A program made the position numbers and the translations under genes. Source: Phalacrocorax aristotelis (lineage: Eukaryota; Chordata; Aves; Suliformes; Phalacrocoracidae). From it: a stretch of 64,000 bases of DNA. The notes under the pieces are model-generated. The model saw only the letters and a list, made by a program, of their open reading frames with translations, was not told the origin of the DNA and did not search any database. Positions 46,271 through 56,840 of the stretch are shown piece after piece. Position 1 is the stretch's first letter. Every line of letters starts with the position of its first letter. The stretch lies in contig NW_027441306.1 in NCBI RefSeq assembly GCF_949628215.1, positions 1-64,000 of the forward strand, given 5' to 3'.

Positions 46271-46999
46271 CCAACTTTTACCTTATGGAAAAGCAAAAAA
46301 AAAAAAAAACCCCTAACGGACAAAACCAAAGTAACCCGAACAACAACAAAAAAAGCCAAACCATCCAACCGGAAATCACCAAAACTAAATAAACCCACCG
46401 AAAACCCTAAACTGGGGAAAATTTGGGGTGAAACACCGGCAGTTTGAGGGGCATTGCTGGGGCTTATCTGGAATGGATTCGCCGGAGCGGGTCAGTTATC
46501 TGGAGCGGATCATCTGCTGCAGGTTAGCCCAGGTGAGTTGCCCGTTGTGGATTATCCTGGGGGGGACCCCCTGGTGTCAGTCATCCCCATGCATGTTCCC
46601 CGTGGCGTGTCTGCCCAGACATGCCCCTGTCCAGCGGTGTCCGCCTCCTCCCCCGCCCTCCCTCTGCGTGTGTCTGTGCCCTCCCAAACGCTTTCCCCTG
46701 ACATGGCCCCCCCGCATGACTTTTTTTTCCCCGGTGACGTCCTCCCTCTCCCTGGCCTCCTGTTCTGTGCTCGCTGAAGCCTTGTGCTTACGCAGGATGA
46801 GCAGAGCAGGGTGCTGGCAGTGCAGAGGCGAGGCGAGGCGCTGCCAAGCCAACGAAGCCCAAGGCTCAGCAGCGCACAAGTCCTTTGCAGGTCAGCCACT
46901 GGCACCTGGTCTGCCTGGCTGCCCCGTGCCCTGACGCACAGCTGCCCCCCTCACCCCAGGCAGCCTGCCTTCGGAAGGGCAGCTGTGTTCCCCTGATTG
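46271..46999. other. Insertion-like stretch between two duplicated blocks, no gene
   Basis: A-rich then C-rich sequence with no counterpart between 2960 and 3060. Open frames are low complexity. Confidence 0.4.
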
Positions 47000-47345
47000 A
47001 TTTTCTTCTTTAACCCTCTAGGACCTGTTGACTTGCTGCTCTCCCTGTCACAGCCCTGATGCCGCAGGCCTACAGCAACTGATGGGGCTCACTCCGGGGG
47101 GGTGGGGGGTGGGAAAGGGGACCTTTCTCCCCAGGTCGTTTGTGCTGCTTCTCCTCCCTAGGGCGTGGGGTGGGGGTGAGTGGGGCAGGAGGGAGGACGG
47201 TAACGGCCACCTGATTTTTAAAGCAGTCGAGACGGAAGGACTAAAATGCTCGAGGCACTTTGGTGGTGGGCGGTGCGGAGGCAATGACTGACACTGCTGG
47301 GGCTGCGGGAGTGGGGAAGGTGCAGAGAAACATGAGCTCTGCGCA
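47000..47345. repeat. Diverged duplicate of 3040-3330
   Basis: CTGATGCC...CTACAGCAACTGATGGGGCT, GTCGAGACGGAAGGACTAAA and GGCAATGACTGACACTGCTG mirror 3057-3330 in the same order. Confidence 0.65.
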
Positions 47346-47840
47346 CGCAGTAACAGTTCCGTTATCCCGGCGAACGTGACCCAGAGCCGGCGCGGGTCTT
47401 GCCCCAGAGAAGAGTCACGGACGTCGTGCCGCTGCCGCCGTGCTGTGCTACGGCAGCCGGGAATCGCGCATGCGGAGTGGCGATGGTGGACCCTGCTGAC
47501 ACCGTGCGGCCAAAGTGCGGTACCGCACCCGGGACAGACGCATGCGCAGTGGCGACGATGTGTCACTGCTCGCTGCTGCCACCGAGCGACCGAACCGCGG
47601 AACAGCACGGGGGGCCAGCTGCGCTACCCTGCTCGCGGCAGTCACCGAGCGCTCAAAACCGGGTACTGCAGACGGGCAGCCGCCCGTTCCCGAGGGTGAA
47701 GTTTTTTCGCTGGTCGCTGCTGCCACCGTGCAAGCAGATGCCGGTACTGCAGCCAGGCAGTTCCGTATGCACTGTGGCGCTTTACTTTCTGCCCCTGCTT
47801 CCACCGACCGCCCAAACGCTCGCAGTGCAGGTGGGCAGCC
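47346..47840. other. Degenerate flank of the NRF1-type array
   Basis: More diverged units of the following array, with GCATGCGCAGTGGCGAC near 47539. A related block with reordered parts recurs at about 48720-48960. Confidence 0.5.
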
Positions 47841-49013
47841 GCGCATGCGCAGTGGCGCCTTTTTGTGCTCGCTGCTGCCACCGAGCGACCAAAGAGCGGT
47901 ACTGCAGGTGGGCGGCCGCGCATGCGCAGTGGCGCCTCTTTCTGCTCTCTGCTGCCACCGTGCGACCAGACCGCGGTACTGCAGGTGAGCAGCCGCGCAT
48001 GCGCAGTGGCGCCTTTTTGCTCTCTGCTGCCTCCGTGCGATCAAACCGCGGTACTGCAGGTGGGCAGCCGCGCATGCGCAGTGGCGCCTCTTTCTGCTCT
48101 CTGCTGCCACCGTGCGATCAGACCGCGGTAGTGCAGGTGAGCAGCCGCGCATGCGCAGTGGCGCCTTTTTGCTCTCTGCTGCCACCGTGCGATCAAACCG
48201 GGGTACTGCAGGTGGGCAGCCGCGCATGCGCAGTGGCGCCCTTTTGCTCTCTGCTACCACCGTGCGACCAGACCGCGGTACTGCAGGTGGGCGGCCGCGC
48301 ATGCGCAGTGGCGCCTTTTTGCTCTCTGCTGCCACCGCGCGACCAAACCGCGGTACTGCAGGTGGGCGGCTGCGCATGCGCAGTGGCGCCCTTTTGCTCT
48401 CTGCTACCACCGTGCGACCAGACCGCGGTACTGCAGGTGCGTAGCCGCGCATGCGCAGTGGCGTCTCTTCATGCTCTCTGCTGCCACCGTGCGATCAAAC
48501 AGCAGTACTGCAGGTGGACAGGCGCGCATGCGCAGTGGCGTCTCTTTCTGCTCTCTGCTGCCACCGTGCGATCAGACCGCGGTACTGCAGATGGGCAGCC
48601 GCGCATGCGCAGTGGGCCTTTTTGCTCTCTGCTGCCACCGAGCGATCAGACCGCGGTACTGCAGGTGGGCAGCCGCGCATGCGCAGTGGCCACCCTTTGT
48701 ATTCTGCTCGCTGCTTCCACCAAGCGACCGAACCCCGGGACTGCAGGCGGGAGCTGCGCTACCCTGGTAGAGATTTCCACCCGCCCCTTACCCGATCGCG
48801 GCAGTCACCGGTCGATCAAAACCGGGTACTGCAGACGGGAAGCTGCCCGTTCCCCAGGCTGAAGTTTTCCTCTGGTCGCTGCTCCCACCGTGCAAGCAGA
48901 TGCCGGTACTGCAGCCAGGCAGTTCCGTATGCGCGGTGGCGCTTTATTTTCTGCCCCCTACTTCCACCGAGCGCCCAAACCCTCGTACCGCAGGTGGGCA
49001 GCCGCGCATGCGC
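47841..49013. repeat. About 76-bp minisatellite carrying an NRF1-type site in each unit
   Basis: The palindrome GCGCATGCGC occurs at 47841, 47918, 47995, 48070, 48147, 48222, 48297, 48372, 48447, 48524, 48601 and 48675, that is every 74-77 bp, and again at 49004. It matches the NRF1 consensus YGCGCAYGCGCR. Each unit also holds GCTCTCTGCTGCCACCG, CGACCA(A/G)ACCGCGGTACTGCAGG and GTGGGCAGCC. Units of 75 bp give 25-codon periodic open frames on both strands (487 and 334 codons), which I regard as artefacts. The array leads into a CpG island. Confidence 0.8.
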
Positions 49014-49119
49014 AGTGGCGACCTTTTAGCTCTCTGCTGCCACCGTGCGACCAAACCGCGGTACTGCAGCCAGCAGCCGTGCACGGGCTGTAGCGACATT
49101 TTGCCGCGCTCACTTCTCC

Positions 49120-49640
49120 ACGCCACTTAGTGACCCCCCCGCACGCTACGTGGTGACGTCACCGTGGGGGCCGGAACCGTGTAGGCACAGCCCCTAGCGA
49201 CAGGTGTTGACCCCTTGCGATAGCCCGTTGAGGGCGGTCCTGATACCCCTCGCCACGCTCTTAGCAACGGGCCCTGCCCCCGGCGATGGGCAGGCGGGCC
49301 GTCTGATGTCCGACCCACCTGGCCCCACCCACCCACTTTGGTGCTGTGCGGTGCACTTTGCTCTCTGCTGCCACCCTGCGAGCCTTCATCCCTCGGGGGG
49401 GCTCGGCCCGCCCCTTTTGCGGGGCGCTGTGGGAAGGGCGGGGGCGGGGCCCGGGGGTCGAAGAGGCCCAGCCGGGGCTCGGGCAGCTCTTGCTGCCCCT
49501 GGGCTTCTCTGCCGTCGGTGCTCCCGTGTTCCCTCGGGCGGTCGCAGCTTTGGGGCTGTCTCAGCCCCCCGGGCAGGCGTGCTCTGGCGTTTAGAGAAGC
49601 GGAGGCGTTGCCTGAGGTAAGGATTCCAGAGCTTGGCACT
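49120..49640 (+). promoter_or_regulatory. CpG-island promoter downstream of the NRF1-type array
   Basis: CpG-rich sequence with a palindromic CRE, TGACGTCA, at 49154-49161. A likely first-exon donor GCCTGAG|GTAAGG lies after 49617, giving plus-strand direction. No downstream coding exon could be assigned. Confidence 0.5.
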
Positions 49641-52500
49641 CTTTGGCAGCATCTGTACTAGAAAGGTCCCTTGTGGCCTGCTTTGCTTTTTTTCTCCCGG
49701 GATGTTGTTTCGGGCGCTGAGGGGGCGGTGAGACGGTTTAGTGGTATGGTGTTCTGTTTGGGGTTTGTTTTTTGCTTTGCTGGTTTTCTTCCCCCTTGTG
49801 AGATCATTTCATTCATTTATCATTTCATATTATCATTTACCCCACGCCATTTCCGTCCCCTCTGGGCAGCAGCGGATCTGCCGCCGCTTCAGGCGGCCGC
49901 TTTCTCGAGGGCAAGGAGCTGGGACGACAACGGGCCGCTGCAGGCTCTGGTCAGGGTAAGAGGCTGTTCCCTGGGGAGCCGGCGCAGGGGGAGCGGAGGT
50001 ACGCACGGGCACTTGTCGGTGCCCCTGACCGGTAAAGGGAAGGTTAAATTGTTAGAGTGCAAATAAATACATTTTATTTAGGGAGGAGTCGTGACTAAAT
50101 TTAATCGCACCTATTACTGAGCAAACCAGGCAGTCATTATTCCTAATCTGTAATTAAAAAAAAAATAAAGGCAGTCCTTTTTTATGCCATAAATAGAGTT
50201 GCGAGTCATTAATAGCTCAATCTAAATACAGCCGTTATTACATCAACTGCAGGCATTAATGACTCCTGATCAGAAACAAAATAAGGACAGTTTTAGAATC
50301 TACAATGAAAATTGAACTGGAAAGCTAAATTGGGAGTGGGTAATACTGAAATTGTAACAGGGCTGTTAGAAAGTTCAGAGGCAGCGACAGCTCCTGCTTC
50401 CAACCCAAGCAGTAAACGAAGCTTTAGATTCTTAAATGAACAGAAATAAAGGTGAGCTGTTAAACAGTGGCTGGGTTCAAGCGTAGGCATTAAGAAAATT
50501 TGCAGGTGCGGGTGATTCCTGACGAGAACTAACAATTCCAGAAGATTTAGATTTAAAATGACAAAGCTAATGGAGTGCCACAACCGCCCGGATGTAACTG
50601 CAGCCGCTTTGGGGGAATGCCCCAGCCCTCCCCAACCACCGCTATTAATTACTGCCAAGGAGAGCGAAAGTGAAAGTAGAAGCAGTGCAGGTGAAGTGCG
50701 AGCAGTACGCTTTTTCCTAAGTCATCTCTTCGTGTCAGGAGAGGAAAGAAAATGGAAAGAAGATGTTTGCAGGGGGTCTGTGCTGGGTTGCCTGCGCGTC
50801 TCTTCCGTGCGTCCTTGAGGAGACATTTAGCTCCTGTTGGGCGCTCGCAGGTGGAGACAGGGCGAGCTGGAGGCAGGATCGGTGCTGGCCCTGAAAAAGG
50901 GATGGGCAACGAGCTGAGAGAAGAGGGGGCAAGGGCTGAAAAAGGGTCTCCAGTTCTGCAGGGAAGGCAGCGGGATGTGACTCGGCAACCGCTCTGAGGA
51001 GTGCAGGGTCATTCGCTGCGATGAAGTCAGGGTCTGCGGCTGGCCCAGAGAGGCAGCAGAAATCCCAAACTCTTTGCAGGGGTACCGGCCAGATTAAGGC
51101 AACACCTGAACAGTAAAACCATTTAGGGGAAGCAGAGCTGGGCTGCACCGCGTGGCCAACCTCCCTCTTCTCCGTGAGTCCCAAAGGGGCAGCTCCAAGA
51201 ATGTGCTGAGAATTCATCCCTTGCGCTACAAATGAGACGTAAGTAGCACCCACCCGTGAATTTTATTTTCTCTCTCGCTCTGCGGCTCCTGCCTGCTTGT
51301 CTCTCCTCAGCGCTCACCTGCACCCGTGCTCGGATGGGGCAGCTGAGGGAAGGTGCTGCCATCTCCCCAGCCCCGGCGGACCGCCCCTCAGCTGTGTCCT
51401 CTGTCAGGGAGCGTCGTCATCTCTCCTGCCTCCCAGAGCGTGTCCTGTAGTGGCAGACGCGCGGGCTTTTCCCTGCACGCGCATACGGGAAGGGAAGCGC
51501 AGTGAGAGCTGGGCTTGTCAAAGAGTAACGGGGGTGGTGGGAAGCGTAGCTAGAACCGGAGAGCTACAGCGCAAAAGCAAAGCAGACGGGACACAAAAGT
51601 AAAATGGTGCACAGGAATGCTGAGGCGAGAACTCCCGCAGCACACAGGAAATCAGTGTCGGAATCTATTTTCTTCTGACTGCCAAATTAAAAATAATGGC
51701 ACGCTTTGCAACGCTAAGCTCGCTCTGATCGTCTGAACTGTTTCTTTCCAACTCCCCACCGCCCCCAGCACACCGTTCAGCCTCCTCAGCCTGAAATGCC
51801 TTGTTTTCCTTCTTTTTTTTTTTTTTTTTTTTTTATGACAGGGCAACTTCTGTTCCCGAGGTGGTGCCCACGGTACAGCTATCTCTTCGAAGGCAGTTTG
51901 GTTTAGGTCAGAGAATGTTTAGCCTGGACTGAATCAGCCTCTGTTTCTATTTCTGGAAATCATCGGTCCTGTGCATAAAGCCCGGAAAAAAGGAAATATG
52001 AACCAAAGGACGTGGGGCCTGCAGGGGTAGGAAAATATTTGAGAAGAGGTTCAGTGGGGAAATGATTGTTTGTCTGTGGGGCGTCCAGGCAAGCAACCCA
52101 GCTGCTAGAAAGCGGCGCTGTCCCCAGGATGGCCTCGGCGGTCCCGTCGGAGTCGGGGGAACAAGGACAAGGCAGGGTGAAGCATCTGACCTGCCGTGTG
52201 GAACGTGACTGTACAAAGCACGTGTGATGCACTGCAAGTTCATTTGTTTAAACTGTGAGTTAAAGAAGGTGTGCAGTTGCTTTGTAAACAGCCGACGCTC
52301 TAAAGCTACACCCGTCTAACTGCTAGCTGTATTAAATCTATCGTATTGCTGTTTCTGCATTAAAAAAAGTAACAAACCAACACACCTATGTAAGCACGTC
52401 TAAGTACAATGGAAAACCACTGTTTAACGCGTGGCATGTGTGGGTTGTTTTTTTGGGGTGGGAGGGTGGGGTGTATGACAAAAACCTGCGAGAGACACAC
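49641..52500. other. Single-copy stretch, AT-richer, no supported gene
   Basis: An 11-bp perfect inverted repeat, GAGTCATTAAT at 50203-50213 and ATTAATGACTC at 50255-50265, may be a small DNA-transposon relic or a chance hairpin. A poly-T run of over 20 bases is at about 51813-51834. Nothing else recognised. Confidence 0.35.
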
Positions 52501-52621
52501 GCACACACGCACATGTAATGTTTAGCGCTCACCTAAACCCAAAAAAGAAAATCCACTCTTTATTTTGCAGCATTAGCATTAGCTTCCAGCGCACAGCCTG
52601 AGCGCGTACCTCTGCTCTCAC

Positions 52622-52767
52622 CATCTGCTCCCTCTTCAACCGTGTGTGGCTGTCATCATCAGCTTGCACAGGCTTTCCTCGTGCAAGTTTCCGCGACAGC
52701 TTACGAGAAGGCAGGGAAACCAACCCAGCAAGACGCGTAGTGCCTTCCTCTATGGGCTCCGTCCAGC
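52622..52767 (-). CDS. Possible coding exon, minus strand, unidentified
   Basis: On the minus strand the acceptor TTTTCTGCTCATTTTAACAAAG precursor region ends at 52768 and the donor CAGATG|GTGAGAGC follows 52622, giving 146 bases open in one frame. The residues look protein-like (WTEPIEEGTTRLAG, later SHTRLKREQM). No family recognised and no compatible neighbouring exon was found, since the phase does not match the candidate at 53497-53570. Confidence 0.2.
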
Positions 52768-53496
52768 CTTTGTTAAAATGAGCAGAAAAGAAATCTGCTG
52801 CTGCCTTTACCCTGACTCGCTCTTACAGAGAGCATCTGACTTGACCCGCAGCAAAGCGATGCCCCAGGCAGCAGCACGTATTGGCGCGCGCCGCGGTTTC
52901 ACCCACCTGTTTTACTGCGCCGGTCCTTTCCCACGGCCGATGCCGCAGATGTGGCGCGCCCCACCCCCAAACCTCTTTACGAGGGTTCCCTGGGCTCTGC
53001 AAGTCGCCTGCTGGACGTGTTGCTGATTCAGGCACGGGCAAAGTCAGCTTCTTCGCTGGCCTCGGGCCAGGGCAGCCACGTACTCGAGGGAAACTGAGAA
53101 TATCTCCAGCGAGATCTCACCGGGAGGCTGGGACCTCGTCAGTAGGGGAGAAAGCCAAGCGACTGACACTGAAAGGGAGCTCTTTGCTAGGCTGTAGATC
53201 GTAAAGTTAACAAAGAAAACAAATCTGCCTTTTTAAAAATGCCCTCTTTTGAGTCTGCCACGTTTGATACAGATTTTTAAAATTGCAGGGTATATCTCCT
53301 ACAGGCCTCATGCAAAGGGAAGTGAGTACTTCTGGCTCTCAGGACAAGGGGGTCCCTCAGGAGCCCAGGCGCTCACGCCAGCCGGCATCTGGCACAGCAC
53401 AGGGCAGGAGCTTTGGCAGTAGTACGTGAGCTGAGAATGAGAGTCAGGCAGCACTGCGCGCTTCTCCTGTGAGCCGCCGAGGCTCGCGCGCTGTAC

Positions 53497-53570
53497 CTTC
53501 CACGAATAAAAGGCCAGAAGAGTCAGCATTTCTGCTAGTTCCAGCCTCATCCGTACCCTCGTTAGTGTAA
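53497..53570 (-). CDS. Possible coding exon, minus strand, unidentified
   Basis: Acceptor CGCTTACAG and donor GGAAG|GTACAG bound 74 bases on the minus strand, open in one frame (RMRLELAEMLTLLAFYSWK). No family recognised. It could belong to a minus-strand transcript starting in the CpG island at 54500-55290, but that is inference only. Confidence 0.2.
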
Positions 53571-54499
53571 CTGTAAGCGAGCGTCCCGTAGCGACTGGGA
53601 GCGTGGCAGCTGGGCTTCCTGCGCTGCCTTAGGTTGTGCCCTTGGAGAGACCCTTCTCCGAGCCCCGGGCTGGGTGGGCTGCGGTGCCGTTCAACGCTGA
53701 ATAGGCACGAAGGCCTATAAACAAAATGTATTTATATTGCACCCATACCCGGCAGCCAACCGCCGCTTTATTTACGTATTCTGCACCTCCTGCCGACGCT
53801 TTTAAACTTAGCCGATATTGCCGCAGTTTTCTCTGACGGGGCAGGGGACTGCCACGCAGCAGGGGGAGTTTCTGGGTGCCTCCCACGGACACAGACGTCC
53901 TCAGCTGGGTAGGGACAGGGTGAGAGCTGGAACAACTCTGCTGACATGTAAGGGCCGTCCCAGGGCAAGGCTCCTCGGTCTGGGGGCTGAAAGGCGAGCC
54001 GCGCTGGGTGGTTGGTGTGGGAGTTGTGGAGCAAGTAGGGGAAAAAAAAACCAAAAAGAAAAAACCATCCAAATGTTTCACAGCAGGTAGAAAGCTTGGC
54101 AGAAAGCAAACTGAATGCTGTAAAGACAAAAGCCGAAAGCCGGCTATGGACTGTACGAAAAGAGTCAGTGCCACGGAAAGAGGTTATTTCTTCAACTGAC
54201 CATAGGAGGCTTTTTGTGAGATAACACAACACCTCTTCTTTCTGCTACAGCGCGGCACCGCAGCAGTAATGGGCCAGAGCGTGCGAGCGCCTTTGGCAGG
54301 ATCGGTAACGGCCGGGGCACGGCCGACCGGCCAGCCCACCTTCCGCACAAGGAAAACACCATTCCCCTGGAACGCCACGCAGACCCAGGACGGGTAAGGC
54401 GGAGGCCGAGCCCAGGCGCCCCCATTGCCAAGGACCACCTTGGCCTTGCAGCGTCTCACGCTTCGGGGTGTTCTGCTGGCCGTGGCTAAGCTCAGGCCC
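53571..54499. other. Stretch without a supported gene
   Basis: Moderate GC, A-rich run near 54040-54065. Minus-strand frames continue into the CpG island and become uninformative there. Confidence 0.35.
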
Positions 54500-55290
54500 T
54501 CTGCTCGTGGCTGCCCCCGGTCCCCCGGCGCCGGTCGGGCCCCAGCCCCCAGCGCGGTGCGGCGCAGGGCAGTGACCTAGCAGGGCGGCCCCACGGGCCC
54601 CAGCCCCCCACCCCTCGCCGTGCCTGCGGCCAGGGCCCCGCGGCCGCCGGCCCCTTCCTCCTCTGCCCGCTCCCGTCGCGGACGGCTCGGTATGTGTCAC
54701 GAGGGGCAGCCCCGTTGAGCAGCTCTGGGAGGGCGCGCGGCTCTGCCCGGCCGTGACCGGGGCCCGCAGGGGTTTCCCGCTCGCTCGCTCGCCCCGAAAG
54801 GAGCTGGCCCCGAGCCGGCGCGTCCCCCCCCGCCCGGCCCACGGCGCCCTCGCGAGCTGAGCGCGGCCCGGCCAGCAGGGGGCGCTGGCGCTCAACGGCT
54901 GGGCGCGGGGGCGGTCCGGCGCGGGGGAGGGGCCGGTGGGGGCCGGTCCTTCCGGCCGCCCTCTAAGGGCCGCCCCGCGGGGCTCCGGCTTCCGGTGGCG
55001 CAGCGCGGCGGAGCGGAGGTGGGAGCGGTGCGTGGGGCGGCTGCGCCGCGAGGTGTCTCTTTGCGGTGCCGGGGCCCCTCTGCGGCCCGGCGTGGGAAGC
55101 CCGTGGCCGGCGGAGACTGCTCGGAGCTGGGCGGGGAGCGCCGCGGCAGTCCGACCGCAGGCAGCCATCCCCTGCGGTGGCCGCCAGCTCCTCAGGACTC
55201 CTGGAGGCCTGGCAGCGCCCGACCCTCGCCTGCGGCAGCCGCCTGGGAGAGCAGCGCGGCCGTGGCCAGGGGCCGGAGAGCGCTGGTGAG
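54500..55290. promoter_or_regulatory. CpG-island promoter, possibly bidirectional
   Basis: Dense CpG with two ETS-type CTTCCGG motifs (about 54949 and 54988). A plus-strand donor GCGCTG|GTGAGTGAG lies at about 55285. The minus-strand frame of 598 codons spanning 54245-56041 is Pro/Arg/Ala repeat derived from the GC minisatellite and is not a gene. Confidence 0.55.
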
Positions 55291-55299
55291 TGAGTTCGG

Positions 55300-56010
55300 G
55301 CAGCGGTGGAGGCTCCGTGCCGGGCCCGGGCCCGGGGCCGGGGTGGGGGGGGGCGGCTCCGTGCCGGGCCCGGGCCCGGGGCCGGGGTGGGGGGGGGGCG
55401 GCTCCGTGCCGGGCCCGGGGCCGGGGTGGGGGGGGGGCGGCTCCGTGCCGGGCCCGGGGCCGGGGTGGGGGGGGGGCGGCTCCGTGCCGGGCCCGGGGCC
55501 GGGGCCGGGCCGGGGTGGGGGGGGGGGGGCGGCTCCGGGCCGGGCCCGGGCCCGGGCCGCTCCGGGCCGGGGTGGGGGGGGGGGGGCGGCTCCGTGCCGG
55601 GCCCGGGCCCGGGCCGCTCCGGGCCGGGGTGGGGGGGGGGGGGGCGGCTCCGGGCCGGGCCCGGGCCCGGGCCGCTCCGGGCCGGGGTGGGGGGGGGGGG
55701 GCGGCTCCGGGCCGGGCCCGGGCCCGGGCCGCTCCGGGCCGGGGTGGGGGGGGGGGGGCGGCTCCGGGCCGGGGTGGGGGGGGGGGGCGGCTCCGGGCCG
55801 GGCCTGGGCCGCTCCGGGCCGGGGTGGGGGGGGGGGGCGGCTCCGGGCCGGGCCCGGGCCGGGGTGGGGGTGGGGCGGCTCCCTGCCGGGCCCGGGCCCG
55901 GGCCCGACCCCGCGGTGGGGGGGGGGCGGCTCCGTGCCGGGCCCGGGCCCGGGCCCGACCCCGCGGTGGGGGGGGGCGGCTCCGTGCCGGGCCCGGGCCC
56001 CGCAGAGAAG
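55300..56010. repeat. Extremely GC-rich minisatellite with long G runs
   Basis: About 15 units of GGCTCCGTGCCGGGCCCGGG followed by CCGGGGTGGGGGGGG, 40-65 bp long, with G runs of 8-14. High G-quadruplex potential on the plus strand. It lies directly after the first-exon donor, so it would be the start of intron 1. Confidence 0.85.
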
Positions 56011-56840
56011 CCCTGGTCGGGCATCGTTCGCTTTTGCACAATGTAGGGCTTTCCCCGTCTATTTTCTGTGTACTGTGTTTTGGGCCACCTGAAACCCTTT
56101 GGCCGGGTAGGTTTGGTGCGGGGAGATGGCAGGTCTGGAGCCTGAAAGATCTCGGGTGGGGGGCGGGGGAGGTATTTTTGCCTTAAAACTCTGAGCCCAC
56201 CTCGTGTGTCATGTCGTGTTATCACGTCGTGAGTCTGGTGACTGTGGCAAATGGCTCAGTTGGGCGTTTTCTGATAAATAACTTCTGAACGTGTGCGTGT
56301 GTAGGCACGGGGAGATTTGTGCAGGGTGACAGAGCCCCTTGTGCTTCTGTGCTAATGTCTACCTGTTCTAGACCTCCAGTGTTGGAAAGCCTTTGTTTAG
56401 TGCCTAGTTGTGCCTGCGTAACAAATGTTTTAGCTGCTGATGTGTTATACCTCTGCTGTGAACTTTTTCCTGGGTGGCTTGATTGTTTCTGGTTGTCCGT
56501 GTAAATCTAGGCAGATATTTTCTGCCCGGTGGTGAAGCCTATCGCTTTGGATAACAAAGGGCAGGAGAGCAATAAAGAAAAAGGTGATTCGTCTGCTGCA
56601 GCTCCTTGGAAACGATTCGTTCCTTATTTTCTGCCGTTGGGGAGGTGTTGTGCTTTCCAGATAATGCAGCCTCTCCTGTGCCTGTCCACGCCGTGCATTT
56701 TTGTCCTGCCCTTGCTTGAAAAGGCTCTCCTTGCCTTCTTCCTCTGTGCTGCAGTTGGCTTAATCTCTCGCTGCTGCTGCTGCTGGAAGAGGGATAAAGG
56801 GAGTGTTGTCGATCGGGTTGTTAAAAGCTTTTTCGCGGGC
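56011..56840. other. Intron-like stretch
   Basis: Composition drops to moderate GC. A frame starting near 56529 (VKPIALDNKGQESNKEKGDSS) is open into the next CpG island and may be a chance frame. Nothing recognised. Confidence 0.35.

Noticed and set aside
50203-50265. 11-bp inverted repeat as a transposon terminal repeat
   Set aside because: No target duplication or element body could be defined around it; chance in AT-rich DNA is possible.
54245-56041. 598-codon minus-strand frame and several 250-420 codon frames on both strands
   Set aside because: They consist of Pro/Arg/Gly/Ala repeats generated by the G-rich minisatellite and CpG islands; multiple frames are open at once.
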